This document shows, piece by piece, positions 8,448-18,050 of a stretch of 64,000 nt of DNA. A program made the position numbers and the translations under genes. A model generated the notes under the pieces. The model was not told the origin of the DNA. It made no database searches and was given only the letters and a program-made list of their open reading frames with translations. The stretch comes from Candidatus Rickettsia kotlanii (GTDB lineage Bacteria; Pseudomonadota; Alphaproteobacteria; Rickettsiales; Rickettsiaceae). Location of the stretch: positions 702,001 through 766,000 of the forward strand of contig AP027062.1 of assembly GCA_030295365.1 (NCBI GenBank), in the 5' to 3' direction. Positions within the stretch are counted from its first letter, which is position 1, and each line of letters begins with the position of its first letter.

Positions 8448-9671
8448 ATGATACACATGGCAATGTCGGAATTAATAACGGATTATAAAGATTTACAAGA
8501 TGCGATAGATAAATTGGAAAAAGGCGTATGTTTTGCTTGTAGATTAGTTAATTATGATGAAATAGAATTTATAGAGCAGGGTAAGCATTTTATCATTGAA
8601 GATTTAGATCAAATCATTGCAGATGTAAGCAAAGAACTTAATATTTTTTCAAAGTTTAAGAAAATAAAGAAAGATAGAATATTATTTATCCTAAATACTA
8701 CTGATTCTGACTTAATTAAACATTTTGCTAGAAAATTATATTTATTTTTGCAGCTTTATATTAATGAACAGAAGCCGGCAATTTATATGAATTGTTATAT
8801 TGCTAGTATTAAATTTCCAAAAGTAAGTAATAATGCTAAAGAAATTGAAAAAACATTAAATATGTTACTTTCACAAAATAATAATTATTATTACCGTGAA
8901 TATAGCAGTACAGAACATGATTTAGAAAATATAAGAAAATCTAATCTTCAGCTTAACTTACTACGACAAGCTTTAGCAAAAAAGACTATGCGATTTGCTT
9001 ATCAGCCTATAATAGATCGCAATACTATGAAGATTCATTATTATGAATGTCTGCTTCGTATACCTGATAAGAATGGTGTTTATATTTCCGTAGGTCCTAT
9101 AATCCCTATTGCTGAAAATAAAGGATTAATTTTTATAATTGATCAAATTGTTTTAGAAATGACTGTTAATGAACTTGCCTGCAACCCAAACTTAATGTTA
9201 GCCGTTAATATTTCAAATATAGGAACAGGCGATGAAGCTTTATGGGAAATAGCAGAAAACTTATTAAAAGCTCATAATGTTCGGGATCGTTTAATTATTG
9301 AAATTACAGAGACTTCTTTCAATGAGCGTTACGATAAAATAACTTTATTTATTAATAAACTACGTAAGTATGGATGTAAATTTGCATTAGACGATTTTGG
9401 TGCGGGTTTTACTTCTTTTAAACAACTTCAAAGTTTACCAATTGATATTATCAAAATTGACGGTAAATATGTGCGTAGTATTACAAGTGATATACAAAGT
9501 AGGTATTTCGTAGAAAGATTAATTAAAATTTCAGAAGATTTAGGTATTGAAACGGTAGCTGAATTCGTAGAAAACGGAGAAATAGCTAAATTTTTAATTG
9601 ATCTAAAAGTCGGTGGGCTACAAGGAAACTTCTATTCCGAAGCACAATTTGATAGGGTAGATGAGGTTTAA
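8448..9671 (+). CDS. EAL-domain c-di-GMP phosphodiesterase
   Basis: 407 residues. The first 170 residues are an undefined N-terminal region that may be a degenerate GGDEF-like or sensor domain. The EAL domain covers about 175-400. The signature reads Glu200-Cys-Leu-Leu-Arg in place of EALLR, keeping the metal-binding Glu. Asp315-Asp316-Phe-Gly-Ala-Gly, the Asn-Ile-Ser strand, Glu-Ile-Thr-Glu and Lys-Ile-Asp-Gly are present, so hydrolysis of c-di-GMP to pGpG is plausible. In-frame ATGs at 8457 and 8463 are possible alternative starts. It probably opposes the PleD-like cyclase at 0.8-2.1 kb. Confidence 0.9.
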   Translation: MIHMAMSELITDYKDLQDAIDKLEKGVCFACRLVNYDEIEFIEQGKHFIIEDLDQIIADVSKELNIFSKFKKIKKDRILFILNTTDSDLIKHFARKLYLFLQLYINEQKPAIYMNCYIASIKFPKVSNNAKEIEKTLNMLLSQNNNYYYREYSSTEHDLENIRKSNLQLNLLRQALAKKTMRFAYQPIIDRNTMKIHYYECLLRIPDKNGVYISVGPIIPIAENKGLIFIIDQIVLEMTVNELACNPNLMLAVNISNIGTGDEALWEIAENLLKAHNVRDRLIIEITETSFNERYDKITLFINKLRKYGCKFALDDFGAGFTSFKQLQSLPIDIIKIDGKYVRSITSDIQSRYFVERLIKISEDLGIETVAEFVENGEIAKFLIDLKVGGLQGNFYSEAQFDRVDEV

Positions 9672-9724
9672 TGATTGTCATACTGAATCGGTTTTGTCGC
9701 ATGGCTCTTGAAAAAGACTCTGAT

Positions 9725-9824
9725 GTTATGCCGTGACTTGACCACGGTATCCATAAAAATAACTTTTAATATCAATGATTTTAATATTTTAAACTGGATA
9801 CCGCGATCAAGTCACGGTATGACG
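9725..9824. repeat. family C palindromic repeat, copy 1
   Basis: About 100 bases between the EAL gene and murC. The arms read gccgtgacttgaccacggta and taccgcgatcaagtcacggt around an AT-rich centre; each arm is itself a small inverted repeat around cttgac or gatcaag. Apart from short repeat debris, the rest of the 9672-9891 gap holds nothing I can name. Confidence 0.8.
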
Positions 9825-9891
9825 CAGTTAGTGCTTGACAATGTTACTTAAAACCTATATGCAGAACTCAATTTTAAATGATAAAACTTAA

Positions 9892-11349
9892 ATGCTGTTA
9901 CTTGAATTAAAAAAAACTAATCAAACCTTAGAAACTATACATTTTATAGGTATCGGTGGTGTTGGTATGAGCGGTATTGCCGAGATATTACATAATCTAG
10001 GTTATAAAGTACAAGGTTCCGATTTAGTAGAAAATTATAATACTAAAAGGCTTGAGTCATACGGCATTAAAATATTTTTAGGACACGCCGAGCAGAACAT
10101 TACCAATGTATCGTATGTTGTTATTTCATCGGCAATTAATCCAAAGAATCCTGAAATAAAAGAAGCTTTGGAGCGTAAAATTCCAATTATTAGACGTGCG
10201 GATATGCTTGCTGAACTTATGAGATTAAAATGTTCAGTAGCAGTTTCGGGATCGCACGGTAAAACCACTACTACTTCTTTAGTTGCTTGTTTATTTGAGG
10301 CAGCCGGTTTATATCCTACGGTTATTAACGGTGGGATCATAAATAATAAATCGACTAATGCATATCTTGGTTCAAGTAATTATTTAATTGCGGAGGCCGA
10401 TGAATCGGATGCAACGTTTATTCATATTCCATCAACTATTGCGATAATAACTAACATTGATCCTGAACATTTAGATTATTATAAAGATTTTGAAACATTA
10501 ATTGGTGCTTTTAGAAGCTTTATTACTAATTTGCCATTTTATGGTTTTGCCGTTTGTTGTATCGATCATAAAATAGTTCGTAAGTTAGTAGACGATATTA
10601 CTGAAAGGAAGATTGTTACTTATGGCATCGATTCGGAAGATGCTCATATTATAGCGTTTAATATTAACACTGATATTGCCTCCTCTACTTTTGACGTAAA
10701 AATTAGTCTACCAAATGTACTAGGTACAACGATTATTGAAAAAATTACTATTCCAACGCCTGGAAGACATAATATTTTAAATAGTCTTGCTGCAATTGCC
10801 GTTGGGATAGAATTAGATTTCGGTATTAAAGCTATTAAAAATGGTTTTAATAATTTTAAAGGAGTGAAGAGGAGATTTACTAAAGTAGCTGAATATAATA
10901 AGGCTTCAATTATCGATGATTACGCTCATCACCCTGAGGAAATCAAAGCAACGCTTGCGACGGCTAAAAATATAGCAAATAAACAAAACGGTAAAGTTAT
11001 TGCTATTTTTCAGCCTCACAGATATTCAAGAATGCAGTATTTATTTGATGATTTTATGCTTTGCTTTGCTGATGCCGATATACTCTATATTACTGATATA
11101 TATGCTGCAGGTGAAAACCCTATAGAAGGAATTACAGGACAAAGTTTAGTTGATAAGATTACTAAGAATAAACATCACGATAAAGTAAATTTTCTAGCAG
11201 AGTTAGATAATGCGGTTGAAGTTATTATAGATAATGCAACTTCTGGTGATATGATAATTATGATGGGAGCAGGTAATATTTCAAGTTTTGCTAATGAATT
11301 AGATGGGAGATTGTCATCCTGTGGCTTTGGTTGTCATACTGTGCTTTGA
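9892..11349 (+). CDS. murC: UDP-N-acetylmuramate--L-alanine ligase
   Basis: 485 residues. Cytoplasmic Mur ligase that adds L-alanine to UDP-MurNAc using ATP. The N-terminal Gly-Ile-Gly-Gly-Val-Gly-Met-Ser-Gly nucleotide motif, the P-loop Gly120-Ser-His-Gly-Lys-Thr-Thr-Thr, the Glu-Ala-Asp-Glu-Ser-Asp strand and Asp-Asp-Tyr-Ala-His-His-Pro are all present. It heads a murC-murB-ddl-ftsQ-ftsA series on one strand. The last dozen or so residues (from Leu-Ser-Ser-Cys-Gly-Phe onward) look encoded by repeat-derived DNA rather than by the ancestral gene. That short tail is unlikely to disturb the ligase core. Confidence 0.96.
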   Translation: MLLLELKKTNQTLETIHFIGIGGVGMSGIAEILHNLGYKVQGSDLVENYNTKRLESYGIKIFLGHAEQNITNVSYVVISSAINPKNPEIKEALERKIPIIRRADMLAELMRLKCSVAVSGSHGKTTTTSLVACLFEAAGLYPTVINGGIINNKSTNAYLGSSNYLIAEADESDATFIHIPSTIAIITNIDPEHLDYYKDFETLIGAFRSFITNLPFYGFAVCCIDHKIVRKLVDDITERKIVTYGIDSEDAHIIAFNINTDIASSTFDVKISLPNVLGTTIIEKITIPTPGRHNILNSLAAIAVGIELDFGIKAIKNGFNNFKGVKRRFTKVAEYNKASIIDDYAHHPEEIKATLATAKNIANKQNGKVIAIFQPHRYSRMQYLFDDFMLCFADADILYITDIYAAGENPIEGITGQSLVDKITKNKHHDKVNFLAELDNAVEVIIDNATSGDMIIMMGAGNISSFANELDGRLSSCGFGCHTVL

Positions 11350-11370
11350 CCGGTTTTGTTACATAGCTCT

Positions 11371-11402
11371 TATGTCATTCCCATAAAACCGGGAATGACA
11401 TC
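11371..11402. repeat. short family B repeat remnant
   Basis: A small hairpin, atgtcattcccataaaaccg followed by ggaatgacat, just after murC. It has the ends of family B but no internal region. It may have lost its middle, or act as a minimal stem between murC and murB. Confidence 0.55.
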
Positions 11403-11477
11403 TGTTCGTATAACATAGGGTCAAGCGAACTAGGGGACAAAAGAGTGAAGATAACAGTAAAGCGAGCAGGACTAAAT

Positions 11478-12365
11478 ATGTTAATTTTACCGATAGTAAA
11501 AGGTGAATATAAAAAAGATTATAATTTAAAACATTTAACATGGTTTAAAGTAGGCGGTAATGCTGAAATTTTCTTTAAACCTTTAGATAGCGAAGATTTA
11601 AAAAGTTTCTTAATACAAAATAAGCAAAAATTACCTATAAAGACTTTTGGAGCAGGCTCAAATATTATTATAAGAGACGGCGGCATAGAAGGAGTCGTTA
11701 TAAAACTTGGTCAGAATTTTAGCAATATTGAGTTTATAGATAATCATTTAATAGTAGGTAGCAGCTGCCTTAATTATAATTTAGCAAAATTTTGTCAAGC
11801 AAATGCTATTTCCGGTTTTGAGTTTTTAGTAGGTATTCCAGGGACTATCGGCGGCGGTGTCGCTATGAATGCTGGTGCTTACGGTTCTGAATTTAAAGAT
11901 ATTGTAGTGCAGATTGAAGCAATTGACTTTGCAGGAAACTTTTTAACATTCACAAATAAAGAAATCGGTTTTAAATATCGTAGTAATAATTTACCAAAGA
12001 ATTTAATTATTCTCAAAGCTGTTTTTAAAATAAATAAAGGCGATAGTGAAAATATATTATTACGGATGAATGAAATAAATAATGCAAGATCATCTACACA
12101 GCCTATTAAAGAGTGTACGGGCGGTAGTACTTTTGCAAATCCTGAAGGGTATAAATCCTGGGAACTTATTGACAAAGCGGGGCTTAGAGGCTATAGAATA
12201 GGCGGTGCTTCGATGTCAGAACTTCATTGTAATTTTATGATAAATAACGGTGATGCTACTGCTAAGGATTTAGAAGATTTAGGTGATTTTGTCCGGCAGA
12301 AAGTATTTGAAGAGAGCGGGGTTAAGTTAGAGTGGGAGATTAAGAGAATCGGACGTCATACCTAA
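11478..12365 (+). CDS. murB: UDP-N-acetylenolpyruvoylglucosamine reductase
   Basis: 295 residues from the ATG at 11478. An upstream in-frame GTG at 11445 would add 11 basic residues not expected in MurB. The flavoenzyme reduces UDP-GlcNAc-enolpyruvate to UDP-MurNAc with NADPH. FAD-binding motifs Gly-Ala-Gly-Ser-Asn and Gly-Ile-Pro-Gly-Thr-Ile-Gly-Gly are clear, as are Tyr-Arg-Ser-Asn, Gly-Gly-Ser-Thr-Phe-Ala-Asn-Pro and the C-terminal Asn-Asn-Gly-Asp-Ala-Thr-Ala. This is a short type I-like MurB as in other alphaproteobacteria. Confidence 0.95.
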   Translation: MLILPIVKGEYKKDYNLKHLTWFKVGGNAEIFFKPLDSEDLKSFLIQNKQKLPIKTFGAGSNIIIRDGGIEGVVIKLGQNFSNIEFIDNHLIVGSSCLNYNLAKFCQANAISGFEFLVGIPGTIGGGVAMNAGAYGSEFKDIVVQIEAIDFAGNFLTFTNKEIGFKYRSNNLPKNLIILKAVFKINKGDSENILLRMNEINNARSSTQPIKECTGGSTFANPEGYKSWELIDKAGLRGYRIGGASMSELHCNFMINNGDATAKDLEDLGDFVRQKVFEESGVKLEWEIKRIGRHT

Positions 12366-12396
12366 TTAAAAATGATGTTGTTGCAGCTAGTTTTGT

Positions 12397-12530
12397 GTCA
12401 TGCCCGTAAAGGCAGGAATCCAGTAAAACATATAAAAAACAAGTTTTTTATATGTTTATTTTATAATATGTAACTTCTATATCAATATTGAAGTTATTTT
12501 TCTAGATCCCCGCCTACGCGGGGATGACAT
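12397..12530. repeat. family B palindromic repeat
   Basis: About 134 bases opening gtcatgcccgtaaaggcagg and closing ccgcctacgcggggatgaca, with inner arms atataaaaaa / ttttttatat and acttctatatcaatattgaagt. It fills the murB-ddl gap. Confidence 0.82.
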
Positions 12531-12608
12531 CGAGTAGATTTTTCGAGCTATGCAACAAGGCCACTTTTAGTTAGGAATTACAATGGATTGAATAAGAAAG
12601 GAAAAAAC

Positions 12609-13574
12609 ATGCATAAATATCAAACACATTGGGTGGAACACTCTATAGTCAAAATATTAAGTAGTACCGGTAAAAAGCATATAGCATTAATGGCGGGCGG
12701 TATGTCTGCTGAGCGTGAAGTATCGTTAGTGTCAAGCGAGGGAGTTAGTAAAGCTTTAATTGAATTAGGATATAGAGTTACCTTTATTGATATGGGAGCG
12801 GATATTGCAGTTAGATTACAAGAAATAAAACCTGATATCGTTTTTAATTGTCTGCACGGTACATATGGTGAAGACGGTTGTTTACCAGGATTACTTAATA
12901 TAATGCGGATTCCTTATACTCATAGCGGTGTGTTATCTTCAGCTTTAGCATTCGATAAAATACATTCTAGGAGCTGGTTTTTAACGAATAGTATTAATAT
13001 GGCAGAAAGCATTGTTGTAAATAAAAGCGATAATATAAAAAATGATCCTATGAAACGACCATACGTTATTAAGCCTCTTACGCAGGGCTCAAGTATTGGT
13101 GTTGAGGTGATATTTGCAGAAGATGATTTTAACTTTGCCGATTATGATTTTCCTTACGGTGATCAGGTAATAATAGAACAATATATAAAAGGGCTTGAAT
13201 TGCAAGTAGTGCTATTAAACGGCAAAGCTCTTGGAGCTTTAGAGATTAAATTACTAAAGAATCGTTTCTATGATTATGAAACTAAATATAGCGAAGGATT
13301 TGCTGATCATCTTTGTCCTGCTCCGCTACCTGCTAATTTATATGAGAAATTACTTATAGAATCAGAAAAAATTTATAAAACAATGAATTGTAAAGGTCCT
13401 GCTAGAGCAGAGTTTATTTTAGAAGAACAGACAAACAAGTTATATGCTTTGGAGATAAATACTCACCCAGGTATGACGCCTTTATCAATAGTGCCGGAAA
13501 TTGCAGCTTATGTAGGGATAAATTTTACTAACTTAATTGAAGAAATTATAAAGACGGCAAGCTTTGAATCATGA
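12609..13574 (+). CDS. ddl: D-alanine--D-alanine ligase
   Basis: 321 residues from the ATG at 12609; the in-frame TTG at 12588 is less likely. ATP-grasp enzyme that makes the D-Ala-D-Ala dipeptide of peptidoglycan. The start motif [11 protein letters not shown], His-Gly-Thr-Tyr-Gly-Glu-Asp-Gly, the Gly-Ser-Ser-Ile-Gly-Val loop and the C-terminal Glu-Ile-Asn-Thr-His-Pro-Gly-Met-Thr are intact. Its stop overlaps the ftsQ start by four bases (ATGA). Confidence 0.96.
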   Translation: MHKYQTHWVEHSIVKILSSTGKKHIALMAGGMSAEREVSLVSSEGVSKALIELGYRVTFIDMGADIAVRLQEIKPDIVFNCLHGTYGEDGCLPGLLNIMRIPYTHSGVLSSALAFDKIHSRSWFLTNSINMAESIVVNKSDNIKNDPMKRPYVIKPLTQGSSIGVEVIFAEDDFNFADYDFPYGDQVIIEQYIKGLELQVVLLNGKALGALEIKLLKNRFYDYETKYSEGFADHLCPAPLPANLYEKLLIESEKIYKTMNCKGPARAEFILEEQTNKLYALEINTHPGMTPLSIVPEIAAYVGINFTNLIEEIIKTASFES

Positions 13575-14374
13575 GAAAAAAAACAAGCTCCAATAAAAAA
13601 AAACAAACAAAAAAAACTAATAATATCTCATTACGCCGAAAATTAGGACTAATTTACAAAAAAGCAATATTAGGGCTTAAGATTGTTTTAATTATCTTTG
13701 TATGTCTATTTGTTTTTACAAAATATTTTGCCGGCATAAAAACCTACTTAACAACAAATATATACCAAACAACAACAAAACTTGGGTTTAAACTTGAGAA
13801 TGTTATCATTGAAGGACAGCAAAATGTCGATGAGTCTACAATATTAAAGGTTTTAAATGCGAATAAGGGCAGTCCTATTTTTGCTCTTAAATTAGACGAA
13901 ATTAGAAATAATTTAAAGAAAAATAAATGGATCAAGGAAGTATATGTCAGTAGAAGATTACCAAATACGGTATATATAAAATTATTTGAAAGAGAACCTA
14001 TTGCTATTTGGCAAATTAATAATCAGCTTTTCTTAGTCGATGAAGAAGGTTACAAAATTAGTAAAAATATTCAACCTTTCCCTCATTTATTACATGTTGT
14101 AGGGGAAGGGGCGAATATCTATGCAAGTACATTAGTATTAGAGCTGCGGAAATATCCGGCATTAATGAATAAAACTTCAGCTGCTGTAAGACTCGGAGAT
14201 AGAAGGTGGGATTTAAATCTTAAAGGTAATATAAGTATTAAGTTACCTGAAAAAGAGTTTGAAGAAGCATTAAAATATGTCGATGCACTAAATAAAGCTA
14301 ACAAGCTATTTAACCAAAACTATAAGGTTTTGGATTTAAGGGATAAGAATAAGTATTATATAGAGAAGTACTGA
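13571..14374 (+). CDS. ftsQ: cell division protein FtsQ
   Basis: 267 residues. The N terminus is very lysine-rich and cytoplasmic, followed by one membrane segment at about 37-55. A POTRA domain comes next (Val-Ile-Ile-Glu-Gly-Gln-Gln-Asn-Val, then [12 protein letters not shown]) and then the FtsQ beta domain with Arg-Glu-Pro-Ile-Ala-Ile-Trp-Gln. FtsQ links early and late divisome proteins at the septum. It is coupled to ddl by an ATGA overlap and followed by a repeat and ftsA; ftsZ is not in the window. Confidence 0.93.
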   Translation: MRKKTSSNKKKQTKKTNNISLRRKLGLIYKKAILGLKIVLIIFVCLFVFTKYFAGIKTYLTTNIYQTTTKLGFKLENVIIEGQQNVDESTILKVLNANKGSPIFALKLDEIRNNLKKNKWIKEVYVSRRLPNTVYIKLFEREPIAIWQINNQLFLVDEEGYKISKNIQPFPHLLHVVGEGANIYASTLVLELRKYPALMNKTSAAVRLGDRRWDLNLKGNISIKLPEKEFEEALKYVDALNKANKLFNQNYKVLDLRDKNKYYIEKY

Positions 14375-14379
14375 GAGTC

Positions 14380-14476
14380 GTCATTGTGAAGAGAAATGTA
14401 GTTTCGACGTGGCACTCTGGTCAAGTATCCTGAGATTGCTTTGTCGCATTACTTTGTAATTCTTCGCGCAATGACG
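14380..14476. repeat. family A palindromic repeat
   Basis: About 97 bases between ftsQ and ftsA, opening gtcattgtgaagag and closing cgcgcaatgacg, with the inner gtggcactctgg and cctgagattgct segments. It lies inside what should be one transcript, so any hairpin would form in the mRNA between two division genes. Confidence 0.8.
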
Positions 14477-14501
14477 TTTTTGGAATAACAAGCATAAAAA
14501 A

Positions 14502-15737
14502 ATGAAAGAGAAAATATCAAATTTTGTTACACTTGATTTCGGTAGTAGTAAGATTGCTGTAATTGCTGCCTATATTAGTAAAAAAGGTGAAATTAAAGTA
14601 GCTAGCCAAAATTTGCATCATTCTAAAGGTATTAAATCAGGAGTTATATCAGATTTAAAAAATGCTGAAACTAGCATTGTTTCAGCAATTTACGCACTTG
14701 AAAAAGATTGCGGTAAAAATATAAAAAAAGTTATATTATCGTTATCAGGTGCCGACACTAAATCTTATTATATTAATTATACCATTAAAGTTAACGGGCA
14801 AACCGTAACGCAGCAGGATATTAAAAAGTTACTACAAAAAGCATTACTAGAATTTAAAGTTAAAAACCAAGAAATTATTCATTATTTCCCTCTTGAATTT
14901 ACCCTTGATAATAATTCAGTCGAGAATCCTATAGGTATGTACGGTAGAGAACTTAGTTGTGAATTACATATTGTTGCTGCTAGTTCAAATATGTTATCAA
15001 ATATTGTACAGTGCTTTGCTAAATGTCATGTTGAAGTCACAAATATTACTCTAGCAATTTATGCTTCTGCTATTAGCTGTCTTACGAATGATGAAAAAAA
15101 TCTGGGTTCGCTTATCATCGACATGGGGGATAAAACTACCTCTTTCGGCATTTTTTTTGCCGGTAAATTAATATATACGGGGCATGTAAATATAGGTAGT
15201 TTTCATATTAGCTCGGATATTGCTAAAGTCTTTGGTATTGATCTTGTTACGGCAGAGAAATTAAAAATTTTATATGGTAATGCAATGATACCTTTATTTG
15301 AGAAAGATAGTATTATAAATATGGAGGATTTTCAGGTTGATACTCATCATACTTTAAATACTTCTGTAACAATTTATAAATTGGCTGAGGTAATAAGAGC
15401 AAGGGCCGAAGAAATATTATCGATGGTAAAAGCCGAATATGATAAAGCTACAAAAGGGCAGGTTGAAGTTTTTAGAGTTGTAATTACTGGTGGTGGGTCT
15501 CAGCTTAGAGGACTTAAAGAGCTTTCAAATAAAATTTTTGAAAAACAGAGTAGAATTGGTAAACCAGAGATTATTGCCGGTTTTATAGAAGACTATAATC
15601 CGGCCATGTATTCAGCAACTATAGGAATGCTAAAAATTCATGCTCTAAAACAGCAAAAAGAATTTGCTCATATTAGACTTGATACAAATAGTAGCTTCTT
15701 TAAAAAAGCTTTTGATTGGTTTAAAGAGAATGTTTAG
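14502..15737 (+). CDS. ftsA: cell division protein FtsA
   Basis: 411 residues, actin-like ATPase that tethers FtsZ to the membrane. The phosphate 1 motif Leu-Asp-Phe-Gly-Ser-Ser-Lys, the phosphate 2 strand Leu-Ile-Ile-Asp-Met-Gly-Asp-Lys-Thr-Thr and the Val-Ile-Thr-Gly-Gly-Gly-Ser adenosine loop are present. The FtsA-specific 1C/SHS2 region lies at about 85-165. The C terminus ends in an amphipathic helix (Phe-Phe-Lys-Lys-Ala-Phe-Asp-Trp-Phe) suited to membrane targeting. Confidence 0.95.
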   Translation: MKEKISNFVTLDFGSSKIAVIAAYISKKGEIKVASQNLHHSKGIKSGVISDLKNAETSIVSAIYALEKDCGKNIKKVILSLSGADTKSYYINYTIKVNGQTVTQQDIKKLLQKALLEFKVKNQEIIHYFPLEFTLDNNSVENPIGMYGRELSCELHIVAASSNMLSNIVQCFAKCHVEVTNITLAIYASAISCLTNDEKNLGSLIIDMGDKTTSFGIFFAGKLIYTGHVNIGSFHISSDIAKVFGIDLVTAEKLKILYGNAMIPLFEKDSIINMEDFQVDTHHTLNTSVTIYKLAEVIRARAEEILSMVKAEYDKATKGQVEVFRVVITGGGSQLRGLKELSNKIFEKQSRIGKPEIIAGFIEDYNPAMYSATIGMLKIHALKQQKEFAHIRLDTNSSFFKKAFDWFKENV

Positions 15738-15777
15738 AGAGGCTGCCCGCGTTGTTAGACTGGAAAATGCATTTAGT

Positions 15778-15867
15778 GTCATTCCCGCTCCCGTGGGAAG
15801 GACATAAAATGATCCACGCAATAATACCTAATTGTAATGAGGACTTGTGTTTACGCGGGAATATCAT
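15778..15867. repeat. degenerate family B repeat
   Basis: Between the convergent ftsA and nfeD-like genes, opening gtcattcccgctcccgtggg and closing tttacgcgggaatatcat. The middle is shortened and mutated. It could serve as a bidirectional terminator hairpin, but that is inference. Confidence 0.6.
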
Positions 15868-15881
15868 TTAGAAATATTTTG

Positions 15882-16358
15882 CTAAGAATTATTATTAGGT
15901 TTTTCTCTAGAACAAATTAGTACATTCCCTTTAACTTCGGTGATAAAAAGTCGGTCGTCTGTTTTTGCATCGATTTCATTTGGAACAAGGTAAGCATTCA
16001 TAATAGCACCGGACCATCTTACTTGTCCTATAGTATCAGAAGAAACTGTAGAACTATAAACCTCTACCGTTTTACCTATCATATCCGAGTAATTTTTTGT
16101 TTTATCAGTTTTATTATAAACATATTTTTTAAGATGATAATATAATATGCAAAACCAAATAAGCGATAATATACCAAAAAATGTTATTTGATTTGTTAAA
16201 CTAACTAGAGGGTAGTTATATACCACAAGAGTGTTTGATAACGCTCCAAGCCCAAAGAATAAGAACCCAATACTTGAAACTGCAAAGAATTCAACAACTA
16301 TGCAAATTATGCCGGTTATTAACCATATTTCGGTGAGATAATTATTTATCATGAACAT
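15882..16358 (-). CDS. NfeD-like membrane protein
   Basis: 158 residues: three or four membrane helices in the first 90 residues, then a soluble beta-barrel (OB) domain with Ile-Gly-Lys-Thr-Val-Glu-Val and Gly-Gln-Val-Arg-Trp-Ser-Gly. This is the short NfeD1b layout, usually paired with a stomatin/SPFH gene and linked to membrane quality control. No SPFH gene is adjacent here. Its start overlaps the end of the cytochrome c gene by 17 bases, indicating co-transcription. Confidence 0.82.
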   Translation of the reverse strand: MFMINNYLTEIWLITGIICIVVEFFAVSSIGFLFFGLGALSNTLVVYNYPLVSLTNQITFFGILSLIWFCILYYHLKKYVYNKTDKTKNYSDMIGKTVEVYSSTVSSDTIGQVRWSGAIMNAYLVPNEIDAKTDDRLFITEVKGNVLICSREKPNNNS

Positions 16359-16869
16359 AAGTTTTTAAAAATAATATTACGTTAGCTATGTCTTGTGGTT
16401 TTGAGATACCGGCAAAGGACATTTTAGTTCCTGGTGCATAGCTACTTGGTTTATGTAAGAAAGCAAATAAACTATCATCATCCCATACGCCGCCAAGTTT
16501 TGATAGAGCAGGGGAATATTTATAGTCTACTATGCTTGCTTTTGATCTGCCTGCTACATCCCAAAGATGCGGTCCTAGTTTATTTGGACCATCTTTATCA
16601 AGAGAATGACACATTAAACATTTCTTAGCTATTTCACGACCGTTATCGGCGTTAGCAGTCTTCATTAATTCTGGTATATTTACCGGTGCTTGCTCTAGTG
16701 CGGTAGTATTTTGATTTTCTGATGATTCTTGAGCCGCAACGCTGTAGCCGCGATGTTGTAACTCTAGAGTGGGCTTGTATAATATATTTGCAATAAATCC
16801 AACCATCATAGCAATTAAACTAGCAAACAAGATGGCTGCAACAATTTTATTTAATTCTTTTCCAGACAT
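16342..16869 (-). CDS. cycM: membrane-anchored cytochrome c (CycM type)
   Basis: 175 residues. An uncleaved N-terminal membrane anchor (about 9-30), a linker rich in Glu, Gln and Ala, then one class I cytochrome c domain. The haem site is Cys84-Leu-Met-Cys87-His88 and the likely sixth ligand is Met150 in Gly-Thr-Lys-Met-Ser-Phe-Ala-Gly. It should carry electrons from the cytochrome bc1 complex (petABC at 37.6-40.6 kb) to cytochrome oxidase in the periplasm. It resembles membrane cytochrome c-552/CycM. Confidence 0.9.
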   Translation of the reverse strand: MSGKELNKIVAAILFASLIAMMVGFIANILYKPTLELQHRGYSVAAQESSENQNTTALEQAPVNIPELMKTANADNGREIAKKCLMCHSLDKDGPNKLGPHLWDVAGRSKASIVDYKYSPALSKLGGVWDDDSLFAFLHKPSSYAPGTKMSFAGISKPQDIANVILFLKTYVHDK

Positions 16870-16977
16870 TTATTTTGTTTTTTTATTAGAATTTGTAATA
16901 TAATTTAAGTTGTAAAAGAAGTTAATTAAATAAAAGAAAAATTTATAAAAATATTTGTTCTTTGGAGAGAAAGATAA

Positions 16978-18042
16978 ATGTCTGATTCAAAAAAATCAAG
17001 AGTTAGAAAGATATTTAATAAGTTAAAATCTTATTGGACTAGTTTTAGACAAAGTAAAATTGGTAAAATATTATTTAGCAATAGTTTAAGTTATGCAGTT
17101 TCCATAGCTTCTATAGCAATTACAGTTTCTGGATTTTTTACTCCTATATCACCGATAATTATAGCTGTAGCTGTTGTTTCAGGAGTTAGCGTAGGAATTC
17201 AAGCTGTAAATGAGACTTTGAAAGTGCATGATTTGCGTAAACTTTATAAAGAGAATAATTTATTAGTACATAACAGAAATGCTAAAAGTCAGCAAGATTA
17301 TATATTATCATTAGAACCGAGCTTAAAAGATATTTTGAAAAATGAATTATATACGCCGCAAACGATAGGTAAGGATACTACTCAGGATAAGTATGAGTTA
17401 AATGTAAATAAATTGAAAAGTACAGGACGAGTATTTGGAAATAATTTAGGTGGAGCCGCAAATTTGACCGCCTCTATTATTAAAGGTGCTAGCGGTAATG
17501 TGCTTGATATATTAAAAGCTACAGGTTACGGTGTAGTTACGACCGCATCATTAATTATCGACGGTCTTACTGAAAAGGAAAAAATAGAAATAAAAGCAAT
17601 ATTTAAATTAAATATAAATGAAGAATATAAAAAACAAAATACTCCTACATATGAAAATTTAGAACAATTAGAGAATTATACCAAGAATCAAGTATTGCAG
17701 ACATTAGCTTTAAAAAAATTAATAACGGATAAGAATTATTGGAGTATGAATAAAGACCAAAAAATACAAAAATTTCGAGAAATAAGAGGCAGTTTTAATT
17801 TTGAAATAAAAAGAAACGGTTTAGAAGAATTTTTTAGAGAAAATAAAATAACAATGGATAATAGAAAAGAGAGCTATGTTAAAGATATTAAAAATGTAAT
17901 GAATCCATTTTATGCAAATCCTAGTACAGTCGAAGGATGTAGTCCTTTAACTAAAGCTATGGATAAAGATAAAGTTAATAATGCTGAAATAAAAAGGACA
18001 AAAAGTGAAAATTTAAAAAGAAAGCGAAATTTAACAAGATGA
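16978..18042 (+). CDS. Rickettsia hypothetical membrane protein, 354 residues
   Basis: I do not recognise a family. The N terminus is very basic (residues 1-30), followed by two hydrophobic segments at about 33-55 and 58-77. A second weakly hydrophobic glycine/alanine-rich stretch lies at about 158-200. The rest is lysine-, asparagine- and glutamate-rich and mostly helical, and it ends in a strongly basic tail. There is no cleavable signal peptide. A good ribosome binding site (tggagagaaag) precedes the ATG. It stands alone between divergent cycM and convergent lpxC. The layout would suit a membrane-inserting secreted protein, but nothing in the sequence proves that. Confidence 0.6.
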   Translation: MSDSKKSRVRKIFNKLKSYWTSFRQSKIGKILFSNSLSYAVSIASIAITVSGFFTPISPIIIAVAVVSGVSVGIQAVNETLKVHDLRKLYKENNLLVHNRNAKSQQDYILSLEPSLKDILKNELYTPQTIGKDTTQDKYELNVNKLKSTGRVFGNNLGGAANLTASIIKGASGNVLDILKATGYGVVTTASLIIDGLTEKEKIEIKAIFKLNINEEYKKQNTPTYENLEQLENYTKNQVLQTLALKKLITDKNYWSMNKDQKIQKFREIRGSFNFEIKRNGLEEFFRENKITMDNRKESYVKDIKNVMNPFYANPSTVEGCSPLTKAMDKDKVNNAEIKRTKSENLKRKRNLTR

Positions 18043-18050
18043 AATGATTA

